Assembly: GCA_947501105.1 (NCBI GenBank)
Contig: CANMUP010000003.1
Coordinates: 62,001-126,000, forward strand
Origin: an uncultured Flaviramulus sp.
GTDB taxonomy: Bacteria; Bacteroidota; Bacteroidia; Flavobacteriales; Flavobacteriaceae
Direction of reading: 5' to 3'
Length of the DNA: 64,000 nt
The notes under the pieces were generated by a model, which did not search any database, was not told the origin of the DNA, and worked only from the letters and a program-made list of their open reading frames with translations. The position numbers and the translations under genes were made by a program. The number at the start of each line of letters is the position of its first letter. The first letter of the stretch is position 1. Below are positions 19,023 through 27,257 of the stretch, in pieces.

Positions 19023-19931
19023 ATGAAAACAGTTTTAAAAACAAGCATAGTATTATTGTTGCTAATAGGCACTTTCTTTTCCTGTAAACCTAAATTAGAA
19101 GAAAGTCCTGAAGAGTTTGTAAAACATGTTATTTTGATTGGTTCAGATGGTTTTGGGGCCTATGCCTTTAAAAAAGCAAAAGTACCAAACCTAAGAAAAC
19201 TTATGGAAGAAGGATCTTATTCGTTAAATGCAAGATCGGTATTGCCATCATCAAGTGCAGTAAATTGGGCATCCATGATTATGGGCTCTGGACCAGAGTT
19301 ACATGGCTATACGGAATGGGGAAGTAAAACACCTGAATTACCGTCAAGAATTATAGGTAAAGGAAACATATATCCTACTATTTTTAGTTTAATTGAAGAA
19401 CAATTACCAGAAAGCAAAAAAGGAGTATCTTATACTTGGGGAGGAATAGGCTATCTCTTCGAAAAGGATATGGTTGATTTAGATTTTAATGGAAAATCTG
19501 ATGAAGAAACAAAAGATAAAGCCTTAAATTTTATTATAAATGAGAAACCAACTTTAACTTTTATTCATTTTGGCGAACCTGATGGTGCTGGACACAATAT
19601 TGGACATGACACACCAGAATATTATGAAGCTGTTGAGAAAATAGACAGTTTAATAGGAAATATTATTACTGCTTTAGAAAAGAATGATTTATTAGATGAT
19701 ACTGCAATTATTTTTTCATCAGATCATGGAGGTATTGGCAAAGGTCATGGTGGAAAAACCTTAGAAGAAATAGAAATTCCTTGGATTATTTATGGTAAAA
19801 ATATACCAAAAAAAGGAAAGCTTAACTCTAGTGTTGTTACTTATGATACAGCAGCTACTATCGCTTATCTTTTAGGTCTGGAAACTCCTGAGTTTTGGAG
19901 AGGAAAACCAATAACTGAAGCTTTTAATTAG
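19023..19931 (+). CDS. alkaline phosphatase-superfamily (type I phosphodiesterase-like) lipoprotein
   Basis: A 302-residue lipoprotein (FFSC lipobox) of the alkaline phosphatase/nucleotide pyrophosphatase superfamily. Metal ligands appear in LIGSDGFG at the N-terminus, EPDGAGHNIGHD in the middle and SSDHGGIGKGHGG near the end. The nucleophile should be a Ser in the LPSSSAVNWASM segment; there is no Cys sulfatase sequon. The substrate could be a phosphodiester or phosphomonoester, possibly a phosphonate ester. It is the last gene of the long operon; 180 bp then separate it from the next promoter-led gene group. Confidence 0.75.
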   Translation: MKTVLKTSIVLLLLIGTFFSCKPKLEESPEEFVKHVILIGSDGFGAYAFKKAKVPNLRKLMEEGSYSLNARSVLPSSSAVNWASMIMGSGPELHGYTEWGSKTPELPSRIIGKGNIYPTIFSLIEEQLPESKKGVSYTWGGIGYLFEKDMVDLDFNGKSDEETKDKALNFIINEKPTLTFIHFGEPDGAGHNIGHDTPEYYEAVEKIDSLIGNIITALEKNDLLDDTAIIFSSDHGGIGKGHGGKTLEEIEIPWIIYGKNIPKKGKLNSSVVTYDTAATIAYLLGLETPEFWRGKPITEAFN

Positions 19932-20047
19932 CTACGTATTTATCTTTATAATAAATCAATAAACTATTTAATATTATAATGCGTAGCAAAGAAAGTATCA
20001 TATAAGGTTGTTTAAACAGTGGCTTTTCGGGTAATCAAAAATTAGAT

Positions 20048-20079
20048 TTGTTACCTTGCATTATACGCGTTTATTTTTG
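20048..20079 (+). promoter_or_regulatory. Bacteroidota promoter for the fucose uptake/oxidation operon
   Basis: TTG at 20048-20050 is followed after 21 bp by TATTTTTG at 20072-20079. This fits the Bacteroidota TTG-(17-23)-TAnnTTTG pattern. The dehydrogenase start codon is 32 bp further on. Confidence 0.65.
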
Positions 20080-20111
20080 GAATGTCCTAATTATATAATA
20101 CAAACATTAAA

Positions 20112-20891
20112 ATGGATTTAAACTTAAAGAATAAAGTTGTTATTGTTACTGGTGGATCTAAAGGTATAGGTTTAGGGATTACCGAAGCATTACTAAAAGA
20201 AGGAGCAATTCCTGTAATAATTAGCAGAAATAGAGCTAGTGTAGAAGATGTTATTAATAAAATACTTTCAGAAGGTAAAGAAGCGCATTACGCTATTGCA
20301 GAATTAACAGACCCTCAACAATGTAAAAGAGCAGTTGAGATAGCAATTGAAAAATATGGTCGTATTGATGGAGTTGTAAATAATGCAGGAGTAAATGATG
20401 GTGTAAGTTTAGAACATGGTAACTATGAAGATTTTATAGAATCATTAAAACGTAATTTGGTACATTATTATCTTATTGTTCATCACGCTTTACCTGAGTT
20501 AAAGAAAAGCAAAGGAGCAATTGTCAATATAGGTTCTAAAACATCACTAACAGGGCAAGGAGGAACTTCTGGTTATGCAGCAGCCAACGGAGGTAGAAAT
20601 GCATTAACAAGAGAATGGGCAGTAGAATTATTACCCTATAATATTAGAGTAAACGCACTAATTGTTGCTGAATGTTATACACCGTTATACGAAAAATGGA
20701 TAAAAACTTTCGATAATCCAGAAGAACGTTTAAAACAAATAACGGATACAATACCTTTAGAGAACAGAATGACTACAGCCGAGGAAATAGCAGATATGGT
20801 TGTATTCTTACTTTCAGAAAAATCTAGCCATACTACTGGACAATTAATTTTTGTTGATGGCGGATATACACATTTAGATAGAGCATTATAA
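20112..20891 (+). CDS. SDR oxidoreductase; probable L-fucose dehydrogenase
   Basis: A 259-residue short-chain dehydrogenase with the cofactor motif TGGSKGIG (13-20), the NNAG motif (90-93) and catalytic Ser142 and Tyr155. The Lys expected four residues after Tyr is Asn159 (GYAAANGG), a clear departure from YxxxK. Family and context suggest oxidation of L-fucose to the lactone, or of 2-keto-3-deoxy-L-fuconate at C4; both steps use SDRs in this pathway and only one SDR is present here. It is the first gene behind a good promoter and stands upstream of the fucose permease and mutarotase. The exact step is an inference. Confidence 0.75.
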   Translation: MDLNLKNKVVIVTGGSKGIGLGITEALLKEGAIPVIISRNRASVEDVINKILSEGKEAHYAIAELTDPQQCKRAVEIAIEKYGRIDGVVNNAGVNDGVSLEHGNYEDFIESLKRNLVHYYLIVHHALPELKKSKGAIVNIGSKTSLTGQGGTSGYAAANGGRNALTREWAVELLPYNIRVNALIVAECYTPLYEKWIKTFDNPEERLKQITDTIPLENRMTTAEEIADMVVFLLSEKSSHTTGQLIFVDGGYTHLDRAL

Positions 20892-20966
20892 GTTGTTCAG
20901 CGAAAAAAATATAAAAGATTAAAATAGTTCAGTAATTTTTAACCCATTATTAATACCTAGCTAAAA

Positions 20967-22298
20967 ATGAGTAATTCAAAACCTGTTGTTGTATCAAGAA
21001 AGATACTAATTCCTTTTATTTTAGTAACCTCTTTATTTACCCTTTGGGGTTTTGCTAATGCTGTAACAGATCCTATGGTTGGAGCTTTTGGGAAAGTTCT
21101 CGAGCTTTCAAACTCTGAGGCTGCTTGGGTTCAAATGGCATTTTATGGTGGTTATTTTTGTATGGCATTACCAGCTGCTATGTTTATGAGAAAGTATTCA
21201 TATAAAGTAGGTATTTTAATTGGATTAGCATTATATGCCACAGGAGCTTTATTATTTTATCCAGCTGCACAAACAGAAAGTTTTATGTTTTTCTGTATTG
21301 GTTTATACATTTTAACTTTTGGGTTAGCTTTTTTAGAAACCGCTGCAAACCCATATATATTAGCAATGGGAGCTAAAGAAACTGCTACTCAACGTTTAAA
21401 TTTAGCTCAGGCTTTTAATCCAGTTGGTCTAATAGGAGGTTTGTTTGTTGCTCAACATTTTGTTTTAAAGAATTTACAGTCTGATGATGTTGCCGATTTT
21501 AGTGCTTTGGATGAAGCTTCTAAATTAGCTATCAAAACAGCTGATTTAATGGTGATAAGAAACCCTTATGTTTTCTTGGGCTTATTTGTTATAGGAGTTT
21601 TTATCTTATTTGTGATAAGTAAAATGCCACAATCTAGAGATGATGGAGGCATGCCTAGTATTAAAGATACCTTTGCAACATTAGCTAAAAACAAAAAATA
21701 TGTTTTAGGTGTAGTAGCGCAGATTTTTTATGTGGGAGCTCAAATAATGTGTTGGACTTTTATTTATCATTATGCTGAGGCTATTGGTATTGATAGTGTA
21801 ACCGCAGGAGATTACCAAATGGCAGGATTCATTTTATTTATTGCAGGTAGAGCAGTAGGTACTTATATGTTACGCTTTATTAGTTCAGGAAAATTATTAA
21901 TGTCTTTTGCTATTTTATCATTAATATTTACAGCAGGAGCAATTTTTATTCAAGGAGAAGTTGGGTTATATTGCTTAGTAGCAATTAATTTTTTTATGTC
22001 TTTAATGTTCCCAACTATTTACGGTATAGCTTTAGGTGATTTAACCGAAGAACAATCTAAAGTTGGGTCTGCAGGTTTAATAATGGCTATTGTTGGAGGC
22101 GCGTTATTACCAAAATTACAAGGAAAGATTATCGATGCAGGTGGCAATGGTGTTGCAGATACTAAAATAATGGGCGTTACCGAAGTTAACTTTTCATTCA
22201 TTCTACCATTAATATGCTTTGTTTATATCGCTTGGTATGGTTTAAGAGTTTATAAAAGACACGAAGCAACTGATGATGCGTTGCATGTTACTGAATAA
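20967..22298 (+). CDS. fucP: L-fucose:H+ symporter (FucP-type MFS permease)
   Basis: A 443-residue 12-helix MFS permease. The first helix carries LWGFANAVTDPM with Asp35, and helix 4 carries FLETAANPYILAMG with Glu124. The 89-residue spacing of these acids equals that of Asp46 and Glu135, the proton/sugar-coupling acids of E. coli FucP. ETATQRLNLAQAFNPVG is a further family mark. It should import L-fucose across the inner membrane. The gene follows the SDR gene by 75 bp and precedes the mutarotase gene by 7 bp. Confidence 0.9.
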   Translation: MSNSKPVVVSRKILIPFILVTSLFTLWGFANAVTDPMVGAFGKVLELSNSEAAWVQMAFYGGYFCMALPAAMFMRKYSYKVGILIGLALYATGALLFYPAAQTESFMFFCIGLYILTFGLAFLETAANPYILAMGAKETATQRLNLAQAFNPVGLIGGLFVAQHFVLKNLQSDDVADFSALDEASKLAIKTADLMVIRNPYVFLGLFVIGVFILFVISKMPQSRDDGGMPSIKDTFATLAKNKKYVLGVVAQIFYVGAQIMCWTFIYHYAEAIGIDSVTAGDYQMAGFILFIAGRAVGTYMLRFISSGKLLMSFAILSLIFTAGAIFIQGEVGLYCLVAINFFMSLMFPTIYGIALGDLTEEQSKVGSAGLIMAIVGGALLPKLQGKIIDAGGNGVADTKIMGVTEVNFSFILPLICFVYIAWYGLRVYKRHEATDDALHVTE

Positions 22299-22305
22299 GT
22301 CTTAA

Positions 22306-22644
22306 ATGAATAAACTAAAAAGATATTGTTTTGCTTTGGATTTGGTTGACGATCCAAAACTTATGGCAGAATATAAAAAATATCACGAAAAAATATGGCC
22401 AGAAATAACGGCGAGTATTGTAGATTCTGGTATTGAAGTTTTAGAGATTTATAATGTAGGTAACCGGATGTTTATGATTATGGAAGTAAACGATTCATTT
22501 TCCTTTGATAAGAAATCTAAAATGGACGCTGAAAACCACAAAGTACAAGAATGGGAAACTTTAATGTGGAAGTATCAACAAGCCTTACCAACTGCAAAAG
22601 CAAACGAAAAATGGCTTTTAATGGATAAAATATATAAACTATAA
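22306..22644 (+). CDS. L-rhamnose mutarotase family protein; probable L-fucose mutarotase
   Basis: A 112-residue protein of the RhaM-like (ferredoxin-fold) mutarotase family. YHEKIWPEI near the N-terminus holds the conserved His/Trp, and the C-terminal EWETLMWKYQQALP and EKWLLMDKIY segments are family marks. It interconverts anomers of a 6-deoxy-L-sugar so that the dehydrogenase gets the right form. Its position 7 bp after the fucose permease makes L-fucose the likely substrate rather than L-rhamnose. Confidence 0.85.
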   Translation: MNKLKRYCFALDLVDDPKLMAEYKKYHEKIWPEITASIVDSGIEVLEIYNVGNRMFMIMEVNDSFSFDKKSKMDAENHKVQEWETLMWKYQQALPTAKANEKWLLMDKIYKL

Positions 22645-22665
22645 ATAATAATTAAATTAAACAAA

Positions 22666-24294
22666 ATGAGGATTTCAATTATTGCATTTGTTTGCTTATT
22701 AACTTTTTCTTGTAACAACAAATACAAAGAGATTAAAAATACAGCTGAGAATTATCAAGTTATTCCAAAACCATTAAATATGGAAATGTTAACTGGTAAA
22801 TTTTTAGTAAATACTAATACTAGAATCGTTGGTAGCGAAGCTTTAAATAATGAAGGAGAACTATTAGCTAGTATGTTAAGCAGTGCAACAGGAGAATCAA
22901 TTAGTTTCTCTTCTGAAGGAACAGGAAATATTGCTCTAAAATTAGATGACGCTATTGAAAATGAAGAAGGTTACGAGGTAAATGTTGCGTTCGATAAAAT
23001 TGAAATATCTGGTAAAACTGCAAAAGGAATATTTTATGGTATTCAAACATTAAGGCAACTAATGCCTGCAAGTATTGAGGCCAAAGATGGTAGTTTGAAA
23101 GAATTAACTATTCCTGCGGTGGTAATAAAAGACGATCCAAGATTTAAATATAGAGGAATGCATTTAGATGTTGGTCGCCATCTTTTCCCTGCTGAGTTTA
23201 TAAAGAAATATATCGATTTAATTGCCATGCATAAAATGAATACGTTTCATTGGCATTTAACCGAAGACCAAGGTTGGCGTATTGAAATAAAAAAATACCC
23301 AAAATTAACAGAAATTGGTGCTTGGAGAAAAGAAACATTAGTAGGTCATGGTGCCACTAAAAAGTTAGACAGAAAATATGATGGTAAAAAATATGGCGGA
23401 TTTTACACTCAAGAAGAAGTTAAAGAAATTGTAGCTTATGCAGCTACAAAGCACGTTACGGTAATTCCAGAAATAGAACTTCCTGGTCATTCATTAGCGG
23501 CAATTACTGCTTATCCAGAATTAGGAAACACTGGAGAACAATATGAAGTTGGAACAAGATGGGGAGTTTATGATGAGATTTATGCGCCAAGCGAAAAAAC
23601 ATTTCAATTTTTAGAAGATGTATTAACCGAAGTTATAGAATTATTTCCTAGTAAATTAATCCATATAGGAGGAGATGAAGCTCCAAAAACACAATGGGAA
23701 AGTAGCAAATTTGCGCAAGAGCTTATTAAGCGAGAAGGTTTAAAAGATGAGCACGAACTACAGAGTTATTTTATAAAAAGAATTGAAAAATTCTTAAACT
23801 CTAAAGGGAGAAATATTATTGGATGGGATGAAATATTAGAGGGCGGATTAGCACCTAATGCAGCAGTAATGTCATGGAGAGGCACAGAAGGAGGTATTGC
23901 GGCGGCAAAACAAAAGCATGATGTAGTAATGACACCTGGGCATTCTGTATATTTTGATCATTATCAAACTGAAGATAAAGAAAACGAACCTTTAGCTATT
24001 GGAGGAAAAACCACAGTTGCAGATGTGTATGCTTATGAGCCAATGCCAGAAGAATTAACTGCTGAAGAAAAGCAGTACATTTTAGGAGCTCAGGCCAATG
24101 TTTGGACTGAATATATGAAAACTACAGATCATGTAGAATATATGATTCTACCAAGAATGTCTGCATTATCAGAAGTTGTTTGGTCATCAAAAGAGAATAG
24201 AAATTGGGATGACTTTAGCCAAAGGTTAAATACTTTTAAAGACAGATTTGATGCTTTAGGTCTAAACTATGCAAAACATACTTTTAAAAAATAA
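22666..24294 (+). CDS. GH20 beta-N-acetylhexosaminidase, lipoprotein
   Basis: A 542-residue GH20 exo-hexosaminidase with a lipoprotein signal (LLTFSC). A GH20b-type N-terminal domain (about 30-150) precedes the TIM barrel; FKYRGMHLDVGRH opens the barrel and HIGGDEAPK holds the substrate-assisted catalytic pair Asp337-Glu338. It releases terminal GlcNAc or GalNAc. It links the fucose operon with the amino-sugar operon downstream, suggesting a substrate that contains both fucose and N-acetylhexosamine, or several co-utilised glycans. Confidence 0.92.
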   Translation: MRISIIAFVCLLTFSCNNKYKEIKNTAENYQVIPKPLNMEMLTGKFLVNTNTRIVGSEALNNEGELLASMLSSATGESISFSSEGTGNIALKLDDAIENEEGYEVNVAFDKIEISGKTAKGIFYGIQTLRQLMPASIEAKDGSLKELTIPAVVIKDDPRFKYRGMHLDVGRHLFPAEFIKKYIDLIAMHKMNTFHWHLTEDQGWRIEIKKYPKLTEIGAWRKETLVGHGATKKLDRKYDGKKYGGFYTQEEVKEIVAYAATKHVTVIPEIELPGHSLAAITAYPELGNTGEQYEVGTRWGVYDEIYAPSEKTFQFLEDVLTEVIELFPSKLIHIGGDEAPKTQWESSKFAQELIKREGLKDEHELQSYFIKRIEKFLNSKGRNIIGWDEILEGGLAPNAAVMSWRGTEGGIAAAKQKHDVVMTPGHSVYFDHYQTEDKENEPLAIGGKTTVADVYAYEPMPEELTAEEKQYILGAQANVWTEYMKTTDHVEYMILPRMSALSEVVWSSKENRNWDDFSQRLNTFKDRFDALGLNYAKHTFKK

Positions 24295-24306
24295 ATATTA
24301 TTTGCT

Positions 24307-25449
24307 TTGAGTTTTAATACCAAATACCCTTCTGTCGAAGATCTAAGAAGTCGTGCTAAAAAGAGGATTCCAAAATTTGCTTTTGAGTATTTAGATGGAG
24401 GCTGTAATGAAGATGTGAATTTACATAAAAATACAGCCGAAATAAGAGAAGTAGAATTACTACCTCAATACTTAAGTAATCATACTGCATCTAGTATGAA
24501 AACGACTTTATTTGGGCATGAATACGATGCTCCATTTGGTATAGCACCAGTAGGTTTACAGGGGCTTATGTGGCCAAATGCTCCAGAAATATTAGCCAAA
24601 GCAGCTTCTAAACATAATATTCCATTTGTTTTAAGCACAGTAACAACTAGTAGTATTGAGAGAATTGGAGAATTAACAGAAGGCAAAGCATGGTTTCAAT
24701 TGTATCATCCTGCAAAAAACGAGCTTAGAGATGATATCTTACTAAGGTGTGAAAAAGCTGGCTATGATACTTTAGTTATTTTATGCGATGTTCCTACGTT
24801 TGGATTTAGACCCCGAGATATTAGAAATGGTTTAGCTATGCCGCCAAATATGTCCATCAAAAATATTTTGCAAATTTTAGGAAAACCAAATTGGGCTTTG
24901 CAAACGTTAAAGCATGGCCAACCAAATTTTGAAACTTTGAAGCCTTATATGCCAAAAAATCTTGACCTAAAGCAATTAGGCAAATTTATGGATGATACGT
25001 TTTCTGGTAGACTGAATGAGGAAAAGATAAAGCCTATTAGAGATATGTGGAAAGGTAAATTGGTGCTAAAAGGTGTTGCGAATGAATTAGATGCTCAGCG
25101 TGCAATAAACCTTGGATTAGATGGTATTATTGTTTCCAATCATGGAGGTAGACAATTAGATGCAGGAGAATCTACAATTAAACCACTATCAAGAATAGCT
25201 AAAAAGTATGGAGATCAAATTGAGGTGATGATGGATAGTGGTATTCGCTCTGGTCCAGATATAGCAAGAAGTTTAGCCACTGGTGCAAAATTCACTTTTA
25301 TGGGAAGATCATTTATGTATGGTGTAGCAGCTTTAGGAAGCAAGGGAGGTGATCATACCATATCACTTTTAAAAACACAATTGCAGCAGGTTATGGAGCA
25401 AATTTGTTGTGAAAAAGTTGAGGATTTTAAGAATCATTTAATAGAATAG
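24307..25449 (+). CDS. lldD: FMN-dependent alpha-hydroxy-acid (L-lactate) dehydrogenase
   Basis: A 380-residue FMN enzyme of the LldD/glycolate oxidase family. FEYLDGGCNED is the N-terminal mark, and IIVSNHGGRQLD holds the catalytic His/Arg pair. L-lactate oxidation to pyruvate is the natural end of the non-phosphorylative fucose route, whose FAH step yields L-lactate. The only start between the preceding in-frame stop (24292-24294) and the conserved N-terminus is TTG at 24307; no ATG or GTG is available, so a TTG start is inferred. It begins 12 bp after the GH20 stop. Other 2-hydroxyacids cannot be excluded. Confidence 0.85.
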   Translation: MSFNTKYPSVEDLRSRAKKRIPKFAFEYLDGGCNEDVNLHKNTAEIREVELLPQYLSNHTASSMKTTLFGHEYDAPFGIAPVGLQGLMWPNAPEILAKAASKHNIPFVLSTVTTSSIERIGELTEGKAWFQLYHPAKNELRDDILLRCEKAGYDTLVILCDVPTFGFRPRDIRNGLAMPPNMSIKNILQILGKPNWALQTLKHGQPNFETLKPYMPKNLDLKQLGKFMDDTFSGRLNEEKIKPIRDMWKGKLVLKGVANELDAQRAINLGLDGIIVSNHGGRQLDAGESTIKPLSRIAKKYGDQIEVMMDSGIRSGPDIARSLATGAKFTFMGRSFMYGVAALGSKGGDHTISLLKTQLQQVMEQICCEKVEDFKNHLIE

Positions 25450-25575
25450 CGTTCATTCAATATAAGCAATGTTTTTTTGCTTTTTCTTTATTAGTAAGTT
25501 CAAAAATTTAGACAAAAAAAATAGACTCACTATTTAAGTTAACTTTTTCATTTAGTGCTATATAAGTTGTAAATA

Positions 25576-25591
25576 ATATGCTATGGCATAT
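25576..25591. promoter_or_regulatory. palindrome upstream of the AraC-type regulator
   Basis: ATATGC-TATG-GCATAT, a perfect 6-bp inverted repeat with a 4-bp spacer, about 100 bp before the AraC-type gene in an otherwise AT-rich 239-bp gap. It could be a regulator site or chance in AT-rich DNA. I see no full TAnnTTTG promoter in this gap. Confidence 0.3.
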
Positions 25592-25688
25592 ATTTATTTT
25601 CTTCTTACTGATACTTTTTTTGCTTAAATCTAAATATTTTTATACTTTCAAATCAAATTTTCACATGATTTGTTAAATAAAGTTTAGG

Positions 25689-26561
25689 ATGAAATTACAT
25701 TTATTAGACAGAAGTACTAAGTTAAGTAACACCTCTTTTTCAATAAAGAATAATCGTTATCCTAATTTTTTAAAAATATGGCATTATCACCCTGAATTAG
25801 AGTTAGTGCTAATATTAAAAAGCTCTGGAACAAGATTTATAGGTGATAATATTGAAAAATTTAATGTAGGTGAAGTAGTTCTAATCGGAAAAAATTTGCC
25901 ACACATGTGGCTAAATGATAAAGAATATTTTGAAAAAGATTCTAAGCTAGAAGCACAAGCTATTAGCATTCATTTTAACGAAAACTTTGCAGGCGATGCT
26001 TTTTTTAACTTACCAGAAATGGACTCTATCGAAAAATTATTGATAAAAGCTCAAAATGGTATCCGCTTTATAGGAGATGTTGAGTTGGTTATTATCTGGA
26101 TTAAAGAATTAGAAACATTAAAGAAGTTTGATAAACTAATGAAGTTTTTTCAGATATTAAATTTTTTAGCAAACCATAAAGAGTATAAGTTATTATCTAG
26201 TATAGGTTTTGTAAATTCTTTTAAAAAGACAGGAAGAAATAATTTGGTTGATGTTTACGAGTATATCATTAAAAATTTTAAGGACAAAGTAACTTTAGAC
26301 GATGTTGCTAATATAGCTTGTATGAATCCCACAGCTTTTAGTAGAGTTTTTAAGCGTGTAAACAGGAAAACCTTTAGCGAATATTTAAACGAAGTTCGCA
26401 TAGGGTATGCTTGTAAATTATTAATGGAGGAAAAGTATAATATTTCAGAAATATGTTTTGAATCTGGGTTTAATAATATTTCGAACTTTAATAGGCAATT
26501 TAAAAAAACAACAAACTATTCTCCCACTCAATATATTAAAACACATTTAAGTGGTAGTTAA
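25689..26561 (+). CDS. AraC family transcriptional regulator
   Basis: A 290-residue regulator. The N-terminal cupin-like sensor domain (HYHPELELVLI, then GEVVLIGKNLPHMW) should bind a small sugar ligand. The C-terminal ~100 residues hold two helix-turn-helix units typical of AraC/XylS, ending with SEICFESGFNNISNFNRQFKKTTNYSPTQY-type sequence. It follows the fucose operon by 239 bp and is a good candidate to control it, by position only. Confidence 0.88.
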   Translation: MKLHLLDRSTKLSNTSFSIKNNRYPNFLKIWHYHPELELVLILKSSGTRFIGDNIEKFNVGEVVLIGKNLPHMWLNDKEYFEKDSKLEAQAISIHFNENFAGDAFFNLPEMDSIEKLLIKAQNGIRFIGDVELVIIWIKELETLKKFDKLMKFFQILNFLANHKEYKLLSSIGFVNSFKKTGRNNLVDVYEYIIKNFKDKVTLDDVANIACMNPTAFSRVFKRVNRKTFSEYLNEVRIGYACKLLMEEKYNISEICFESGFNNISNFNRQFKKTTNYSPTQYIKTHLSGS

Positions 26562-26620
26562 GCCATAATATTTAAAGTGAAATAAATTTATTATTCAACT
26601 TATAAAGCATTTATAACATA

Positions 26621-27256
26621 TTGAAAACACATAAGGTAAACTCAATTGATAATAGTAAATTAATTGTTACAGGAAAAGGGGATGATAAAGTTTGGGAACA
26701 AGCTGAGGTTTTAACTAATTTTATTTCCCCTTGGGACGAAAAAGAAATAGATAAAATTGAATTTAGAGCACTTTATAACTCTGAATATTTATTCTTTTGT
26801 TTTAAGGTTTATGATAATCAAGTTTATGTTGACTCAACTGATGACACAGATAATAGTATTAATAATTCTGATCGTGTTGAACTTTTTTTTAGATCTGATA
26901 AAAATTTGAATCCATATTATTGTTTGGAAATTGATCCGACTCCAAGAATTATGGATTTTATAGCTAAGCCAAGTAAGCAATTCGATTTTAATTGGAAGTG
27001 GCCATTTAAAGATATTAATGTTAAATCTTCAAAGGAAAGTAATTATTTTATTGTAGAAGGGTCTATAAGCTTAGCGTCATTAACCAAGTTTAATTTACTA
27101 AAAGAGGGAAAAATTGAAACAGGGATTTATCGTGCTAAATACAATAAGCAAATAAATGGAAGCTATGAACCTACTTGGATTACTTGGGTTAATCCAGAAA
27201 CAGAACAACCAAACTTTCACACGCCCACGTCTTTTGGGGTTTTAAAATTAATGTAA
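26621..27256 (+). CDS. CBM9-like carbohydrate-binding protein, no signal peptide
   Basis: A 211-residue protein that looks like a stand-alone CBM9/DOMON-type beta-sandwich (FRALYNSEYLFFCFKVYDNQ, then SDRVELFFRSD and CLEIDPTPRIMDF). Such domains usually bind the reducing ends of sugars or are attached to secreted enzymes. The start is TTG at 26621; no in-frame ATG lies near, and no hydrophobic leader is present, so it may be cytoplasmic. It sits between an AraC gene and a convergent LacI gene, ending 1 bp from the LacI stop. The role is not known. Confidence 0.65.
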   Translation: MKTHKVNSIDNSKLIVTGKGDDKVWEQAEVLTNFISPWDEKEIDKIEFRALYNSEYLFFCFKVYDNQVYVDSTDDTDNSINNSDRVELFFRSDKNLNPYYCLEIDPTPRIMDFIAKPSKQFDFNWKWPFKDINVKSSKESNYFIVEGSISLASLTKFNLLKEGKIETGIYRAKYNKQINGSYEPTWITWVNPETEQPNFHTPTSFGVLKLM

Positions 27257-27257
27257 T

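Noticed and set aside
19932-20047. A further small gene or riboswitch in the 19932-20111 gap
   Set aside because: Apart from the promoter at 20048-20079 I could find no conserved fold or open frame; weak partial repeats around GCGTA did not pair convincingly.
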